This document shows positions 36,359 through 52,449 of a stretch of DNA of 64,000 bases, piece by piece. Under the pieces are notes generated by a model that saw nothing but the letters and a program-made list of their open reading frames with translations, was not told where the DNA came from and did not search any database. The position numbers and the translations under genes were made by a program. The stretch comes from an uncultured Alloprevotella sp. (GTDB taxonomy: Bacteria; Bacteroidota; Bacteroidia; Bacteroidales; Bacteroidaceae): contig CALUOQ010000003.1 of the NCBI GenBank assembly GCA_944322325.1, forward strand, positions 124,001 through 188,000. The letters are read 5' to 3'. The first letter of the stretch is position 1; each line of letters starts with the position of its first letter.

Positions 36359-38734
36359 TTAGTAGACGCTTACTTTGTTTTTGCCGACGAGGTAAACGCC
36401 CGGTGCCAGATTTTCGATGAAGGTGGCCCCGGCCTTGACCTCAGCGCGGCGTACGAGTTTGCCGGACACATTATATATATGTATCGTCGTCGGGCGCGTG
36501 GCGGTGATGTGTATGGCGTTCTTGCCGCCCGTTGCGGCGGTGTAGTCTGGGGCGGCGGGGCTGTCGATGCCCACTTCGGTTGTCGGGTCGTAGCCGTACT
36601 TCTTGTCGAGCGTGGCAATGCGTGTGTCAATCCACCGGGTGATGTACCTGACGTCCGTTGTGATGTCGGCGGGTTTGTCCGACTCTGCCCAACGGCGCGT
36701 TTCGCGGCGCACGGCTCCGCTTTCGTACATGAGGTCGTAGTAACTGGTAAAGCGCAGTTTCAGGCTGTCGGGGTTGAAGGCTGTCGGTCGCAGGTCGGCG
36801 TAGCGTTCGGCCAGGCTTTCCTCCCACGCTTTCTGGGTGCCGGCCGTCTGTTGCAGGCGGTGGAACAGGCCGAGTTGTCCGTGCTCGTGTTGCCACACCA
36901 TGCCGTCGAAGTCGCTTGTGGCGGCCGTAGTGTTGTTCGAGCCGTCCCAGCGTCGGCCCCAGGTGCCGTCGAGGTCCCACGGCGCGAGGGTCATGAGCTG
37001 TCCGTAGTCCTTGTCGCTGATGTTGTAGTTCATGAGGAACATGTTCTTGCCGTGGTTGTCGGTGGCGAGGATTACGTCGAGGAACAGGTAATAGTCCCTC
37101 CACACCGGCATGTCGAACCACTGCTGGTATTCGTTGGCGAACTCGGTGTCCGAGGAAGTGGCTACGAAGTCAATCGCGTTGTAGAGCGGGCCCCAGTCGA
37201 TGCTCTCGTCGTCGTCGAGGTCCGGGTAGTCCATCTCGAAGCCACACCATTCCATCGCGTTGTTGTTGTAGGCCGAGGGGGCGCGGTGGGGGAAGACGCG
37301 GCTGTCGCTCTCGTGGCCCATGAACACCTCGTAGCTCCACTGGCCCGACTTGTAGAGCACGCCGCGGATTTTGTCGGGCTCGCCGTCTTCCTGTTTAATC
37401 TTTTTGAGCTTCAGCTGCTTGCGGTCGAGTTTCTCGGTCATGCAGTAGAGGCCGTGGTAGTTGCCGTTGAGCACCACCTCGACGAAGCGGCCGCGCGTGC
37501 CGGGGTTCATCTCGGGCTCCTCGTCGGCATAGTAGGGACGGGTGGAGAAGGCGTTCCACAGATCGGTGGACACGCGGTTGCGCATCCTTGCCACGTCGAC
37601 GGCCATGGCGTCGAGTATCCAGTTGTTGTCCTCCCTCAGTCCGAAGTAGCTCCAGTCCATGGATTCGCCCTCGGCGTCCTTGAGTTTAACGGCGAAGGCT
37701 TTCTTCTGAAATCCTTGGGCCGTCGCGCCGCGGTAGCGGCTGGTGGAGTTCAGCACGGGGGCGTAGTCGGTCGTAGCGGGGTCGATGACGCGTATGTTGC
37801 TCGGCGTGTAGTCCGTGCCGTTGCAGTCGGCTGACGTGTTGAGCACCACGACGGGCAGGAAGGTAAACTCCACGCTGGCGCGGGCCACGGTGGCGTCGGC
37901 CTCGTCGTGCAGGAGCAGCGTGTAGGCACGTGTGGCGCTGAAGTTAGTGAGGGCGAAGGTCTGTCCGCCGACCAGGGCGGAGTTGTTGAACTCGAGCGTG
38001 TGACCCTCGCTGACATCCTCGTCGTTGAGGGTGAAGTCGAACGTCAGGTCGAGCTGCGTCGTACCGCGCAGGGAGTCGGGCAGGGTGCAGAGGTAGCGCC
38101 GGTTGGCCTGGTCGTAGATGGCGGGTCGCCCGTTCACGTAGAGCGAGTCGAGGTGGGCCGGGACTTCGTTCTTGGCGTAACTGATTTGCGGTAGCGTGGA
38201 CTCCGACTCGACGGGCTCGCCGCTCTCGTCGTAGAAGGAGAACACTTCGTTGTCCGACGACTGGTTCTGTTCGTACGTGCCGAGCAGCCACGTGCCGTCG
38301 GTGCGCAGGTTCAGCCATTGCTTCGGGTCGGCTACGTTGACGATGTTGTAGCGGTTGCCCGCTCCGCGGAGGGTCCAGCTCGTCGAGTCGCCCACGACGT
38401 CGTCGCTGAGTATGAGGCCCTTTATCGCACCCTCGATGCGCTGCGGGCTGTATTGGAGGTACTGTCCCGTCACGGCGTTTTTGATGCGCCAGGCGTCGCC
38501 GCCGTCGGTGGATTCAAAGAGCCAGTAGCCGTCGGCGGGCAGGTCGTCGGTGTTCTGGTAGAGCAGCACGACGTCGGAGCCGTGGAGGGCGCCGACCGTG
38601 ACGCTCCCCTCGCCGGCGTAGCGGCAGGTGATGCGGTATTTCGTACCGGAGGTGAATGACGCGGCAGCGTGTAGCCCGAGGGCGAGCCAGCCAAGCAGAA
38701 GGGTGAGTCCCAATGTCTTTTTTAACGTAGTCAT
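36359..38734 (-). CDS. CotH-kinase-family secreted protein with T9SS-like C-terminus
   Basis: 791 residues with a signal peptide ending near LGLHAA. An N-terminal ~150-residue region resembles a beta-trefoil carbohydrate-binding domain (KYRITCRYAGEGSVTVGALH, YWLFEST, NRYNIVNV). A CotH-type kinase domain spans about 300-690 (RGATAQGFQKKAFAVKLKDA, RNRVSTDLWNAF, VEVVLNGNYHGLYCMTEKLD, MTLAPWDLDGTWGRRWDG). The last ~65 residues (TIHIYNVSGKLVRRAEV, NLAPGVYLVGKNKVSVY) look like a type IX sorting domain. CotH proteins phosphorylate secreted proteins in spore formers; the target in Bacteroidota is unknown. It reads toward the membrane protein and lipoprotein genes. Confidence 0.75.
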   Translation of the reverse strand: MTTLKKTLGLTLLLGWLALGLHAAASFTSGTKYRITCRYAGEGSVTVGALHGSDVVLLYQNTDDLPADGYWLFESTDGGDAWRIKNAVTGQYLQYSPQRIEGAIKGLILSDDVVGDSTSWTLRGAGNRYNIVNVADPKQWLNLRTDGTWLLGTYEQNQSSDNEVFSFYDESGEPVESESTLPQISYAKNEVPAHLDSLYVNGRPAIYDQANRRYLCTLPDSLRGTTQLDLTFDFTLNDEDVSEGHTLEFNNSALVGGQTFALTNFSATRAYTLLLHDEADATVARASVEFTFLPVVVLNTSADCNGTDYTPSNIRVIDPATTDYAPVLNSTSRYRGATAQGFQKKAFAVKLKDAEGESMDWSYFGLREDNNWILDAMAVDVARMRNRVSTDLWNAFSTRPYYADEEPEMNPGTRGRFVEVVLNGNYHGLYCMTEKLDRKQLKLKKIKQEDGEPDKIRGVLYKSGQWSYEVFMGHESDSRVFPHRAPSAYNNNAMEWCGFEMDYPDLDDDESIDWGPLYNAIDFVATSSDTEFANEYQQWFDMPVWRDYYLFLDVILATDNHGKNMFLMNYNISDKDYGQLMTLAPWDLDGTWGRRWDGSNNTTAATSDFDGMVWQHEHGQLGLFHRLQQTAGTQKAWEESLAERYADLRPTAFNPDSLKLRFTSYYDLMYESGAVRRETRRWAESDKPADITTDVRYITRWIDTRIATLDKKYGYDPTTEVGIDSPAAPDYTAATGGKNAIHITATRPTTIHIYNVSGKLVRRAEVKAGATFIENLAPGVYLVGKNKVSVY

Positions 38735-38760
38735 GGCCGTATGTTAAGGTGATGATAGGG

Positions 38761-38768
38761 CAAATTTA
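38761..38768 (-). promoter_or_regulatory. Promoter -7 box (TAAATTTG) for the CotH-type gene
   Basis: Minus-strand TAnnTTTG lies 27 bases upstream of the start at 38734, in the divergent gap 38735-39122. Confidence 0.55.
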
Positions 38769-38907
38769 CGGATTTCTTGTGTTTCGCGTGCCGGCGAGGC
38801 CGTTTTTCTTGCTTTTTGCCCCTTCAGGCGCATAGTTTTTGCCTTATGGCCCGCCGTGTCGAATGTGTGGCGGCCGGCGTTCGTTTTTACAAGTGCCGCG
38901 ACGGGTG

Positions 38908-38972
38908 GAAACAAGTACTACGATAGGAATTTCTGTCGTAGTACTTGTAAAAACTGTCGTAGTACTTGTTTC
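38908..38972. repeat. Composite palindromic element C (one left arm, two right arms)
   Basis: The left arm at 38908-38927 (core ACAAGTACTACGATAG) can pair with the near right arm at 38933-38948 (16 pairs, one G-T) or with a far right arm at 38954-38972 (19 pairs, one G-T). The two right arms share CTGTCGTAGTACTTGT. The outer ends are GAAAC and GTTTC. It lies between divergent promoters (38761 minus and 39078 plus). Confidence 0.85.
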
Positions 38973-39053
38973 GGCCGGTGCGCCGCGGGGATGCAGCGGC
39001 GTGGATTCCGACGCTCTGTGCACGCCGGCCGGGGCATAAAAAGTGGCGGCCCG

Positions 39054-39085
39054 TTTGGTCTGAGCCGCTTATTAATGTATATTTG
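39054..39085 (+). promoter_or_regulatory. Promoter of the GH84 gene (-33 TTTG, -7 TATATTTG)
   Basis: TTTG at 39054-39057 and TATATTTG at 39078-39085 are separated by 20 bases, an almost perfect Bacteroidota promoter, 37 bases before the start codon at 39123. Confidence 0.8.
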
Positions 39086-39122
39086 CACCCATCAATTATT
39101 TACCAAAGTAAGGTGACAAAGT

Positions 39123-45955
<6,833 letters not shown>

Positions 45956-45977
45956 TCACGTCGCGAACAGACCTTTC

Positions 45978-46014
45978 AGCGGGGTGTCCGGATCGGTCGG
46001 GCGCTCCGCTTTTT
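45978..46014 (+). terminator. Intrinsic terminator after the large GH2 gene
   Basis: A 13-pair stem (45978-45990 with 45998-46010, three G-T pairs, loop GATCGGT) runs directly into TTTTT (46010-46014), 23 bases past the stop codon. Confidence 0.8.
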
Positions 46015-46091
46015 GTGTCGTCCGCAGTCTTGTGCAGGGCTTTTCCGGCGGAAAAGGTGGCGGGTGGAGCGCATGAATAAAATATATGTGT

Positions 46092-46099
46092 TAATTTTG
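46092..46099 (+). promoter_or_regulatory. Candidate promoter -7 box (TAATTTTG) for the second GH2 gene
   Basis: The octamer lies 99 bases before the start at 46199. No -33 TTTG stands at the expected distance. The remainder of 46015-46198 shows no other feature. Confidence 0.4.
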
Positions 46100-46198
46100 A
46101 AGCTGTGTCGCCGCACTTCGTTCCGGCCTACGCTCCGCGGGCGGTGCGGACGGTGCGCGTTCGCCCAGTCGTTGTCTTATATTTAATTAAATCGAGAT

Positions 46199-48733
46199 AT
46201 GCAGTTTACCAACCGACTTTTCCTTTTTCTGGCCGTGTGGCTGGCCAGCCTGACCGCCGCGCAGGCCGCCTGTGAGCCTAAGTTCTCGACCGCCGGGTTC
46301 TACGAGCTTCCCGGCACGGGCCGTACGGCGCAGTCCATGAATCCCGACTGGCGTTTCCATCGGGGTAGTGCGCCCGGCGCCGAGCGGCCCGATTATGACG
46401 ATCGCGGCTGGCGACGCGTCTCCCTGCCCGACGGCATCGAGCTGCTGCCCGTCGAGGCCAGCGGCTGCGTCAACTATCAGGGCGAAGTCTGGTATCGCAA
46501 GCACTTCCGCCCCGCCGCCGACCTGCAAGGGCGCCGCCTGTTCCTGCATTTCGAAGCCATCATGGGCAAGTCCAAAGTCTGGGTCAACGGCCAGCTGCTC
46601 GCCGAGCATTTCGGCGGTTACCTGCCCGTTGTTGTCGACGTCACCGACGTCGTGCGCTACGACCAGGACAATGTCGTCGCCGTCATGGCCGACAACAGCG
46701 ACGACCCCGCCTATCCGCCCGGCAAGCCCCAACGCGACCTCGACTTCACCTATTTCGGCGGCATCTACCGCGACTGCTGGCTCGTCGCCCACGGCCCGGT
46801 CTACCTCACCGACCCCAACTATGAAAACATCCCTGCGGGCGCCGGCCTCTTTGTTTCGTACGACAAGGTGTCCGACGCTTCGGCCGAGGTGCGTCTCGAC
46901 GCCCACGTGCGCAACCAGTCGGATGCCAGCTTCAGCGGCCGCCTTGTCTACGAGCTCTACGACAAGGCCGGGCATTGCGTCCTCACGCGCGAGCAGTCCC
47001 TCCGTGTTGCCCGAGGCAAAGCCCGTGCCCTCACGACCACCGTTACGGTCGGACAACCCCACCTTTGGAGTCCCGACTCGCCCTATCTGTACGACCTGCG
47101 CGTCTACGTGAAGGACCGCGACGGCCACGCGGTCGATGGCTACAGCCAGCGCATCGGCATCCGCAGTTTCGAGTTTCGCGGCAAGGACGGTTTCTGGCTC
47201 AACGGCAAGCCCTATCCCACGCCCCTCATCGGGGCCAACCGCCATCAGGACTTCGCTGTCGTGGGTAACGCCCTTTCGAATTCCCTCCACTGGCGCGATG
47301 CCAAGAAGCTGCGCGATGCCGGTCTCCGCGTCGTCCGCAACGCCCACTACCCGCAGGACCCCGCCTTCATGGACGCCTGCGACGAACTCGGACTGCTGGT
47401 CATCAGCAACACGCCCGGCTGGCAGTTCTGGAACGACGCCCCGATATTCGCCGAGCGCGTCTACTCCGACATTCGTCGCATCGTGCGCCGCGACCGCAAC
47501 CGCCCGTCCGTATGGCTCTGGGAGCCCATTCTGAACGAGACCGGCTACCCCGATGACTTCGCGCGCCGCGCCGTCGACGTCGTGCGCGAGGAGTATCCCT
47601 ATGCCGGCTGCTACATGGCCTGCGACGTCGGTGCACGCGGCCAGGAGTACTTCCCCGTGCGTTTCACACACCCCGTCAACGGTGGCGGCGAGGATCTCAC
47701 GGCCGACCCGGCCAACGCCCGGCTGAACTTCTTCACCCGCGAGTGGGGCGACAACGTCGACGACTGGTCCTCCCATAACTCCCCGAGCCGCGCCAGCCGC
47801 CGCTGGGGCGAGGAGCCCATGCGCGTGCAGGCCAGCACCTACGCCAAGCTCAATTACCGCCACACCTGTTACGACGCCCTTTACCGCACACCGCGCCAGC
47901 ACGTCGGCGGCTGTCTGTGGCACTCGTTCGACCACCAGCGCGGCTACCACCCGACGCCCTTCTACGGTGGCCTGATGGATGCCTTCCGCCAGCCTAAGTA
48001 TTCCTACTACATGTTTTGCGCGCAGCGCCCCGCCCGCACCGACTCCGCGCTGCTCTCCGCGACCGGACCTATGGTGTACATCGCCCACCCCATGACGCCC
48101 TTCTCGCCGGCCGCCGTCACGGTGTACAGCAACTGCGACGAGGTGCGCCTGACACGCGGCGCCGACGGCCGGCAGTACACTTGGTGCCAGCCCCACGACA
48201 GTGTCGGTATGCCGTCGCCCGTCATCACGTTTCCCGACGTCTTCGACGTGTACACCGACAAACAGCTGTCGCGTTCGCGGCGGCAGGCCGACTCCTACCT
48301 GCTGGCCGAGGGACTCATCGACGGCAAAGTCGTGGCTACGCACAAGGTAATGCCCGCCCGCCGGCCCAACCGCATCAAGCTGTGGGTCGACAATGAAGGC
48401 GTGCCCCTCAGGGCCGACGGATCGGACATGGTGGTCGTCGTGGCGGCCATCACCGACGAACGCGGCACCATCAAGCGCCTGAGCAACGAGACGATTCGGT
48501 TCGAGATTTCCGGCCCGGGTGTGCTCGTGGCCGACAGCGCGACGCGGACCAATCCGCGCCCTGTGGAGTGGGGCACGGCGCCCGTCCTCGTCCGCGCCAC
48601 GACGACGCCCGGCACCATCCGCGTGCGCGCCTCGGTGGTCCGCGAGGGGGTGCATACGCCGCCTCCTGCCGAACTGGTCATCGAAACGAAGCCCGCCGCG
48701 CAGACGCTGGTCCGCGCCACGGATGCCGACTGA
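46199..48733 (+). CDS. GH2-family glycosidase (beta-galactosidase-like)
   Basis: 844 residues with a signal peptide ending near TAAQA. The GH2 sugar-binding domain is clear (MNPDWRFHRG, GEVWYRKHF, RRLFLHFEAIMGKSKVWVNG), then the immunoglobulin-like domain (VTVGQPHLWSPDSPYLYDLR) and the barrel (GANRHQDFAVVG, LRVVRNAHYPQDPAFMDACD). The predicted acid/base is Glu447 in EPILNETGYP and the nucleophile Glu515 in FTREWGDN. A beta-sandwich tail of the type often placed in DUF4982 follows. The divergence from LacZ means the sugar (galactose, glucuronate or other) is uncertain. Its sequence is unlike the neighbouring large GH2, so this is not a tandem copy. Palindromic element D begins 45 bases after the stop. 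Confidence 0.82.
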   Translation: MQFTNRLFLFLAVWLASLTAAQAACEPKFSTAGFYELPGTGRTAQSMNPDWRFHRGSAPGAERPDYDDRGWRRVSLPDGIELLPVEASGCVNYQGEVWYRKHFRPAADLQGRRLFLHFEAIMGKSKVWVNGQLLAEHFGGYLPVVVDVTDVVRYDQDNVVAVMADNSDDPAYPPGKPQRDLDFTYFGGIYRDCWLVAHGPVYLTDPNYENIPAGAGLFVSYDKVSDASAEVRLDAHVRNQSDASFSGRLVYELYDKAGHCVLTREQSLRVARGKARALTTTVTVGQPHLWSPDSPYLYDLRVYVKDRDGHAVDGYSQRIGIRSFEFRGKDGFWLNGKPYPTPLIGANRHQDFAVVGNALSNSLHWRDAKKLRDAGLRVVRNAHYPQDPAFMDACDELGLLVISNTPGWQFWNDAPIFAERVYSDIRRIVRRDRNRPSVWLWEPILNETGYPDDFARRAVDVVREEYPYAGCYMACDVGARGQEYFPVRFTHPVNGGGEDLTADPANARLNFFTREWGDNVDDWSSHNSPSRASRRWGEEPMRVQASTYAKLNYRHTCYDALYRTPRQHVGGCLWHSFDHQRGYHPTPFYGGLMDAFRQPKYSYYMFCAQRPARTDSALLSATGPMVYIAHPMTPFSPAAVTVYSNCDEVRLTRGADGRQYTWCQPHDSVGMPSPVITFPDVFDVYTDKQLSRSRRQADSYLLAEGLIDGKVVATHKVMPARRPNRIKLWVDNEGVPLRADGSDMVVVVAAITDERGTIKRLSNETIRFEISGPGVLVADSATRTNPRPVEWGTAPVLVRATTTPGTIRVRASVVREGVHTPPPAELVIETKPAAQTLVRATDAD

Positions 48734-48777
48734 CGACGGCGTCCTGCTGAACCGGCATTGTCCCCGCTCTGCCGGCG

Positions 48778-48868
48778 GAAAAACAAGTGTAGTCCCCGTT
48801 TTTACAAGTGTAGTCCCAGAAATTTCTATCGCTACGATAGGAATTTCTGGGACTACACTTGTTTTTCC
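48778..48868. repeat. Composite palindromic element D (28-pair hairpin, duplicated left arm)
   Basis: The inner stem pairs 48804-48831 with 48835-48862: 28 pairs with one G-T and loop CTA. A second left arm at 48778-48797 (core AACAAGTGTAGTCCC) can instead pair with 48849-48868 (20 pairs). The left flank carries AAAAA and the right flank TTTTT, so the hairpin would look like an intrinsic terminator on either strand. It separates the second GH2 gene from mfd. Confidence 0.9.
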
Positions 48869-48925
48869 CCGCCCTGCGTCCTTCCGTCGGAGAGGGGGGC
48901 GCCGCGCGAGTGGCGCTTTTTTCGT

Positions 48926-48933
48926 ACCTTTGC
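48926..48933 (+). promoter_or_regulatory. Promoter -7 box (TACCTTTG) for mfd
   Basis: The box lies only 5 bases before the ATG at 48939 (11 before the next ATG at 48945), so the mfd message would have almost no leader. Confidence 0.65.
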
Positions 48934-48938
48934 AGGCA

Positions 48939-51900
48939 ATGAAAATGGATGACATAGCACAGCTCTACGACCGGCATCCCGGCGTAGCGGCGCTGGCCAG
49001 CCTCGTGGACGACCGTTCCGTCAGGACCGTATTCTGCGAGGGGCTTTGCGGTTCGGCCGTCCCGGTGGTGACGGCGGCGGTGGCGCGGCGTGCCGGTGGC
49101 CGCCTGCTGCTGGTGGTGATGAACGACGAGGACGCCGCCGGCTACTTCTACCATGACGCCGTGCAGCTGCTCGACGAGCGGCGCGTGCTCTTTTTCCCTT
49201 CGACCTACCGCCGCGCCGTGAAGTACGCTCAGCGCGACGCGGCCAACGAAATCCTGCGTACCGACGTGTTGGGCCGCCTGAGCGGACCGCCCGAGGGGCG
49301 GCCCCTGATGGTGGTGACCTATCCCGACGCGCTGGCCGAGCGGGTGGCCTCGCGCCGCACGCTCGACGACCGCACCGTCCACCTCACCGTGGGACAGGCC
49401 ACCGATTTCGGCCAGCTCCAGGAGCGCCTTCTGGAGCTCGGATTCCGCCGTCGCGACTACGTCTACGAGCCCGGTGAGTTCGCTGTGCGCGGCAGCATTC
49501 TCGACGTTTACTCCTACGCCTCCGAGCTGCCTTACCGCATCGACTTTTTCGGCGACGAAATCGACTCCATGCGCACGTTCGACGTCCAGACGCAGCTGTC
49601 CAACGAGGTGTGTCAGTCCGTGGCCGTCGTGCCCGAGCTCGAAGCCTCGTCCGGAGCGCTGGTGCCCTTCACCGACCTGCTGCCCGAGGACACGGTCGGC
49701 GTGTTCGACAATTTCAGCCTTGCGTGCGACCTCGTCGCCCGCATCTACGACGAAGGCTTCGCCCGCCAGGCGCAGGCCGAACGTGCCGCTACGAGCGAGA
49801 TGGAGGCTGCCGAACAGGCCGAGCGCCTCAACCGCGAGTCGCTGCTCGTGCCGGGCGAGACGTTTCTGCGCGGTGTGCAGCCCCTGAAGCGCATCGAAGT
49901 GGGCACGCGCCCCTCCGCCGCCGTGCAGGCCACCGTGGGATTCCACACCTCGGCCCAGCCTATTTTCCACAAGAACTTCGACCTTGTGCGCGAGGCTTTC
50001 GGGCAGAGCCTGGCCGACGGTTACACGATTTACATCTGCGCCGACAGCCCCAAACAGCACGAGCGCTTGCAGAGCATCTTCGACGAGATGGGTAGCGGCA
50101 TCCGCTTCACTGCCGTCGACCGCACCCTTCATGCCGGTTACGCCGACCATACGCTCCGCGCCTGCTTCTACACCGACCATCAGATATTTGACCGCTTCCA
50201 CAAGTACAGCCTGCGCAGCGAGCGGGCCCGCGACGGCAAAATGGCGCTGACGCTGAAGGAGCTGGCGCAGTTCGAACCGGGCGATTACGTCGTACACGTC
50301 GACCACGGCGTAGGGCGCTTTGCCGGTCTCGTCAGGATGGCCGGCCCCGACGGCACGATGCACGAGGTCATCAAGCTCGTCTATCGCGGCGACGACGTGG
50401 TATTCGTCAGTATCCACGCCCTCCATAAAGTCAGCAAGTACAAAGGCAAGGAGGGCGAGGCGCCGCGTCTGAGCGGCTTAGGCACCGGCGCGTGGGAGAA
50501 GATGAAAGAACGCACGAAGAAGAAGATTAAGGACATCGCGCGCGACCTCATCCGCCTCTACTCCCGCCGCCGCGAGGAGCGGGGCTTCGCTTTCAGTCCC
50601 GACACGTTCCTGCAGCACGAACTGGAAGCCAGTTTCGTTTACGAAGACACGCCGGACCAGCTGCGCGTCACCCAGGAAGTGAAGGCCGACATGGAGAGCA
50701 GCCGGCCCATGGACCGCCTCGTCTGCGGCGACGTAGGGTTCGGCAAGACCGAGATAGCCGTCCGTGCCGCTTTCAAGGCCGCCTGCGACAACAAGCAGGT
50801 GGCCGTGCTCGTCCCGACCACCGTCCTGGCCCTCCAGCACTACAAGACGTTCGCCCGCCGGCTGAAGGACTTTCCCGTCAGGGTGGACTACCTGACCCGC
50901 GCCCGCACCGCGGCGCAGACCAAGGCCGTGCTCAAGGACCTGGCCGCCGGCGACGTGAACATCATCGTCGGGACGCACAAGCTCATCGGCAAGAGCGTGA
51001 AGTTCAAGGACCTCGGCCTGCTCATCATTGACGAGGAACAGAAGTTCGGCGTCGCCGTCAAGGAAAAGCTCCGCCAGCTCAAGGTCAACGTCGACACCCT
51101 CACAATGTCCGCCACGCCGATTCCGCGTACGTTGCAGTTTTCCCTGATGGGCGCGCGCGACTTTTCCGTCATCCAGACGCCGCCTCCCAACCGCTACCCG
51201 ATACAGACCGAGGTCCACACCTTTGGCCACGAAGTCATCGCCGACGCGGTGAACTTCGAGATGAGCCGGAACGGGCAGACGTTCATTGTCTCCAACCGCA
51301 TCGCCGCCCTGCCCAACCTGGCCGAACTGCTCCACAAGTACGTGCCGGACGCCCGCGTGGCCATCGGACACGGACAGATGGCTCCCGAGGAGCTGGAGCG
51401 TATCATCGTGGGCTTTGTCAATCACGATTACGACGTACTGATTTCGACCACCATCGTCGAGAACGGCATCGACATCCCCAACGCGAACACCATCATCATC
51501 GACGCGGCTCACACCTTCGGTCTCTCGGACCTTCACCAGATGCGCGGCCGCGTCGGGCGGGGCAACCGCAAAGCCTTCTGCTACCTGCTGGCCCCCCCGC
51601 TGGCCCTCCTGCCCGACGACTCGCGCCGACGCTTGCAGGCTATCGAGAGCTTCAGCGACCTGGGTAGCGGCATACACATCGCCATGCAGGACCTCGACAT
51701 ACGCGGCGCCGGCAACCTGCTCGGCGCCGAGCAGAGCGGATTCATCGCCGACCTGGGTTATGAGACCTACCAGAAGATTCTGGCCGAGGCCGTCACCGAG
51801 CTGAAGAACGACGAGTTCGCCGACCTCTACGCCGACGAGCTCCGTAAGACCGGCGAGCTTCGCGGCGACCTCTTCGTCGACGACTGTACCGTCGAGAGCG

Positions 51901-52346
51901 ACGTCCGTGCCTTCTTCCCCGAAGACTACGTGCCCGGCAGCAGCGAGCGTATGCTCCTCTACCGCGAGCTCGACGGTCTGGAAAGCGATGAGCAGGTCGA
52001 AGCCTTCCGCCGGCGCATGGAGGACCGCTTCGGACCTGTCCCGGCGGAGGGAGAGGAATTGCTGGGCATAGTGGCGCTGCGGCGCGAGGCCAAGCGCCTC
52101 GGCGTGGAGCGCCTGTTGCTGAAGGGTGGAAGGCTGGTGCTTTACTTCGTGCATAACCCCGACAGTCCTTACTACCAGAGTGCGGCATTCGACCGCGTCA
52201 TCCAGTACGCCACGCACCACTTCCGCCGCTGCGAGCTGGCCGAGACGAACGGCAAGCGCCGTATGCGCGTGGCCGACGTCTCCACGGTGGCCGAGGCGCG
52301 CACCGTGCTCGACGACATCATCACCGGACAACCGGCCGAGTCCTGA
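48939..52346 (+). CDS. mfd: Transcription-repair coupling factor
   Basis: 1,135 residues from the ATG at 48939 (a second ATG at 48945 is equally possible); the normal length is about 1,100-1,150. The frame is open 140 codons further upstream but there runs through the palindromic element and the end of the GH2 gene. UvrB-like N-terminal domains are followed by the RNA polymerase-interacting domain (FEPGDYVVHVDHGVGRFAGL), the translocase with Walker A GDVGFGKTE (about residue 597) and DEEQ box IIDEEQKFGV, and the TRG motif region (QMRGRVGRGNRKAFCYLL). Mfd removes stalled RNA polymerase at DNA damage and recruits UvrA. Confidence 0.97.
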   Translation: MKMDDIAQLYDRHPGVAALASLVDDRSVRTVFCEGLCGSAVPVVTAAVARRAGGRLLLVVMNDEDAAGYFYHDAVQLLDERRVLFFPSTYRRAVKYAQRDAANEILRTDVLGRLSGPPEGRPLMVVTYPDALAERVASRRTLDDRTVHLTVGQATDFGQLQERLLELGFRRRDYVYEPGEFAVRGSILDVYSYASELPYRIDFFGDEIDSMRTFDVQTQLSNEVCQSVAVVPELEASSGALVPFTDLLPEDTVGVFDNFSLACDLVARIYDEGFARQAQAERAATSEMEAAEQAERLNRESLLVPGETFLRGVQPLKRIEVGTRPSAAVQATVGFHTSAQPIFHKNFDLVREAFGQSLADGYTIYICADSPKQHERLQSIFDEMGSGIRFTAVDRTLHAGYADHTLRACFYTDHQIFDRFHKYSLRSERARDGKMALTLKELAQFEPGDYVVHVDHGVGRFAGLVRMAGPDGTMHEVIKLVYRGDDVVFVSIHALHKVSKYKGKEGEAPRLSGLGTGAWEKMKERTKKKIKDIARDLIRLYSRRREERGFAFSPDTFLQHELEASFVYEDTPDQLRVTQEVKADMESSRPMDRLVCGDVGFGKTEIAVRAAFKAACDNKQVAVLVPTTVLALQHYKTFARRLKDFPVRVDYLTRARTAAQTKAVLKDLAAGDVNIIVGTHKLIGKSVKFKDLGLLIIDEEQKFGVAVKEKLRQLKVNVDTLTMSATPIPRTLQFSLMGARDFSVIQTPPPNRYPIQTEVHTFGHEVIADAVNFEMSRNGQTFIVSNRIAALPNLAELLHKYVPDARVAIGHGQMAPEELERIIVGFVNHDYDVLISTTIVENGIDIPNANTIIIDAAHTFGLSDLHQMRGRVGRGNRKAFCYLLAPPLALLPDDSRRRLQAIESFSDLGSGIHIAMQDLDIRGAGNLLGAEQSGFIADLGYETYQKILAEAVTELKNDEFADLYADELRKTGELRGDLFVDDCTVESDVRAFFPEDYVPGSSERMLLYRELDGLESDEQVEAFRRRMEDRFGPVPAEGEELLGIVALRREAKRLGVERLLLKGGRLVLYFVHNPDSPYYQSAAFDRVIQYATHHFRRCELAETNGKRRMRVADVSTVAEARTVLDDIITGQPAES

Positions 52347-52374
52347 CGCGACACGTCGCCACTCGCTGGAAAAC

Positions 52375-52421
52375 ATTGGCCCCGTCGCGCTTCTCCACAG
52401 GCTGAGCGCGACGGGGCCAAT
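52375..52421. terminator. Hairpin between convergent mfd and propeller glycosidase
   Basis: A 17-pair perfect stem (52375-52391 with 52405-52421) sits in the 103-base gap between convergent genes. On the minus strand it is followed by GTTTT; on the plus strand no T-run follows. Confidence 0.75.
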
Positions 52422-52449
52422 CGGACTTATGAGAGTAACGAAGGAAGGG

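Noticed and set aside
38911-38972. Possible CRISPR fragment at repeated GTCGTAGTACTTGT
   Set aside because: Only two direct copies about 21 bases apart, embedded in a palindrome; no further repeats, spacers or cas genes.
48519-48938. 140-codon N-terminal extension of mfd
   Set aside because: It overlaps the end of the GH2 gene and the palindromic element D, and has no likeness to Mfd; the length from 48939 already matches the family.
46187-48955. 922-codon open frame on the minus strand opposite the second GH2 gene
   Set aside because: It is the antisense shadow of a clear GH2 gene; the translation has no recognisable domain and is Gly/Ala/Val/His/Arg-rich, as shadows are in GC-rich DNA.
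50478-52376. 632-codon minus-strand frame opposite mfd
   Set aside because: Antisense shadow of conserved helicase motifs; no protein family likeness.
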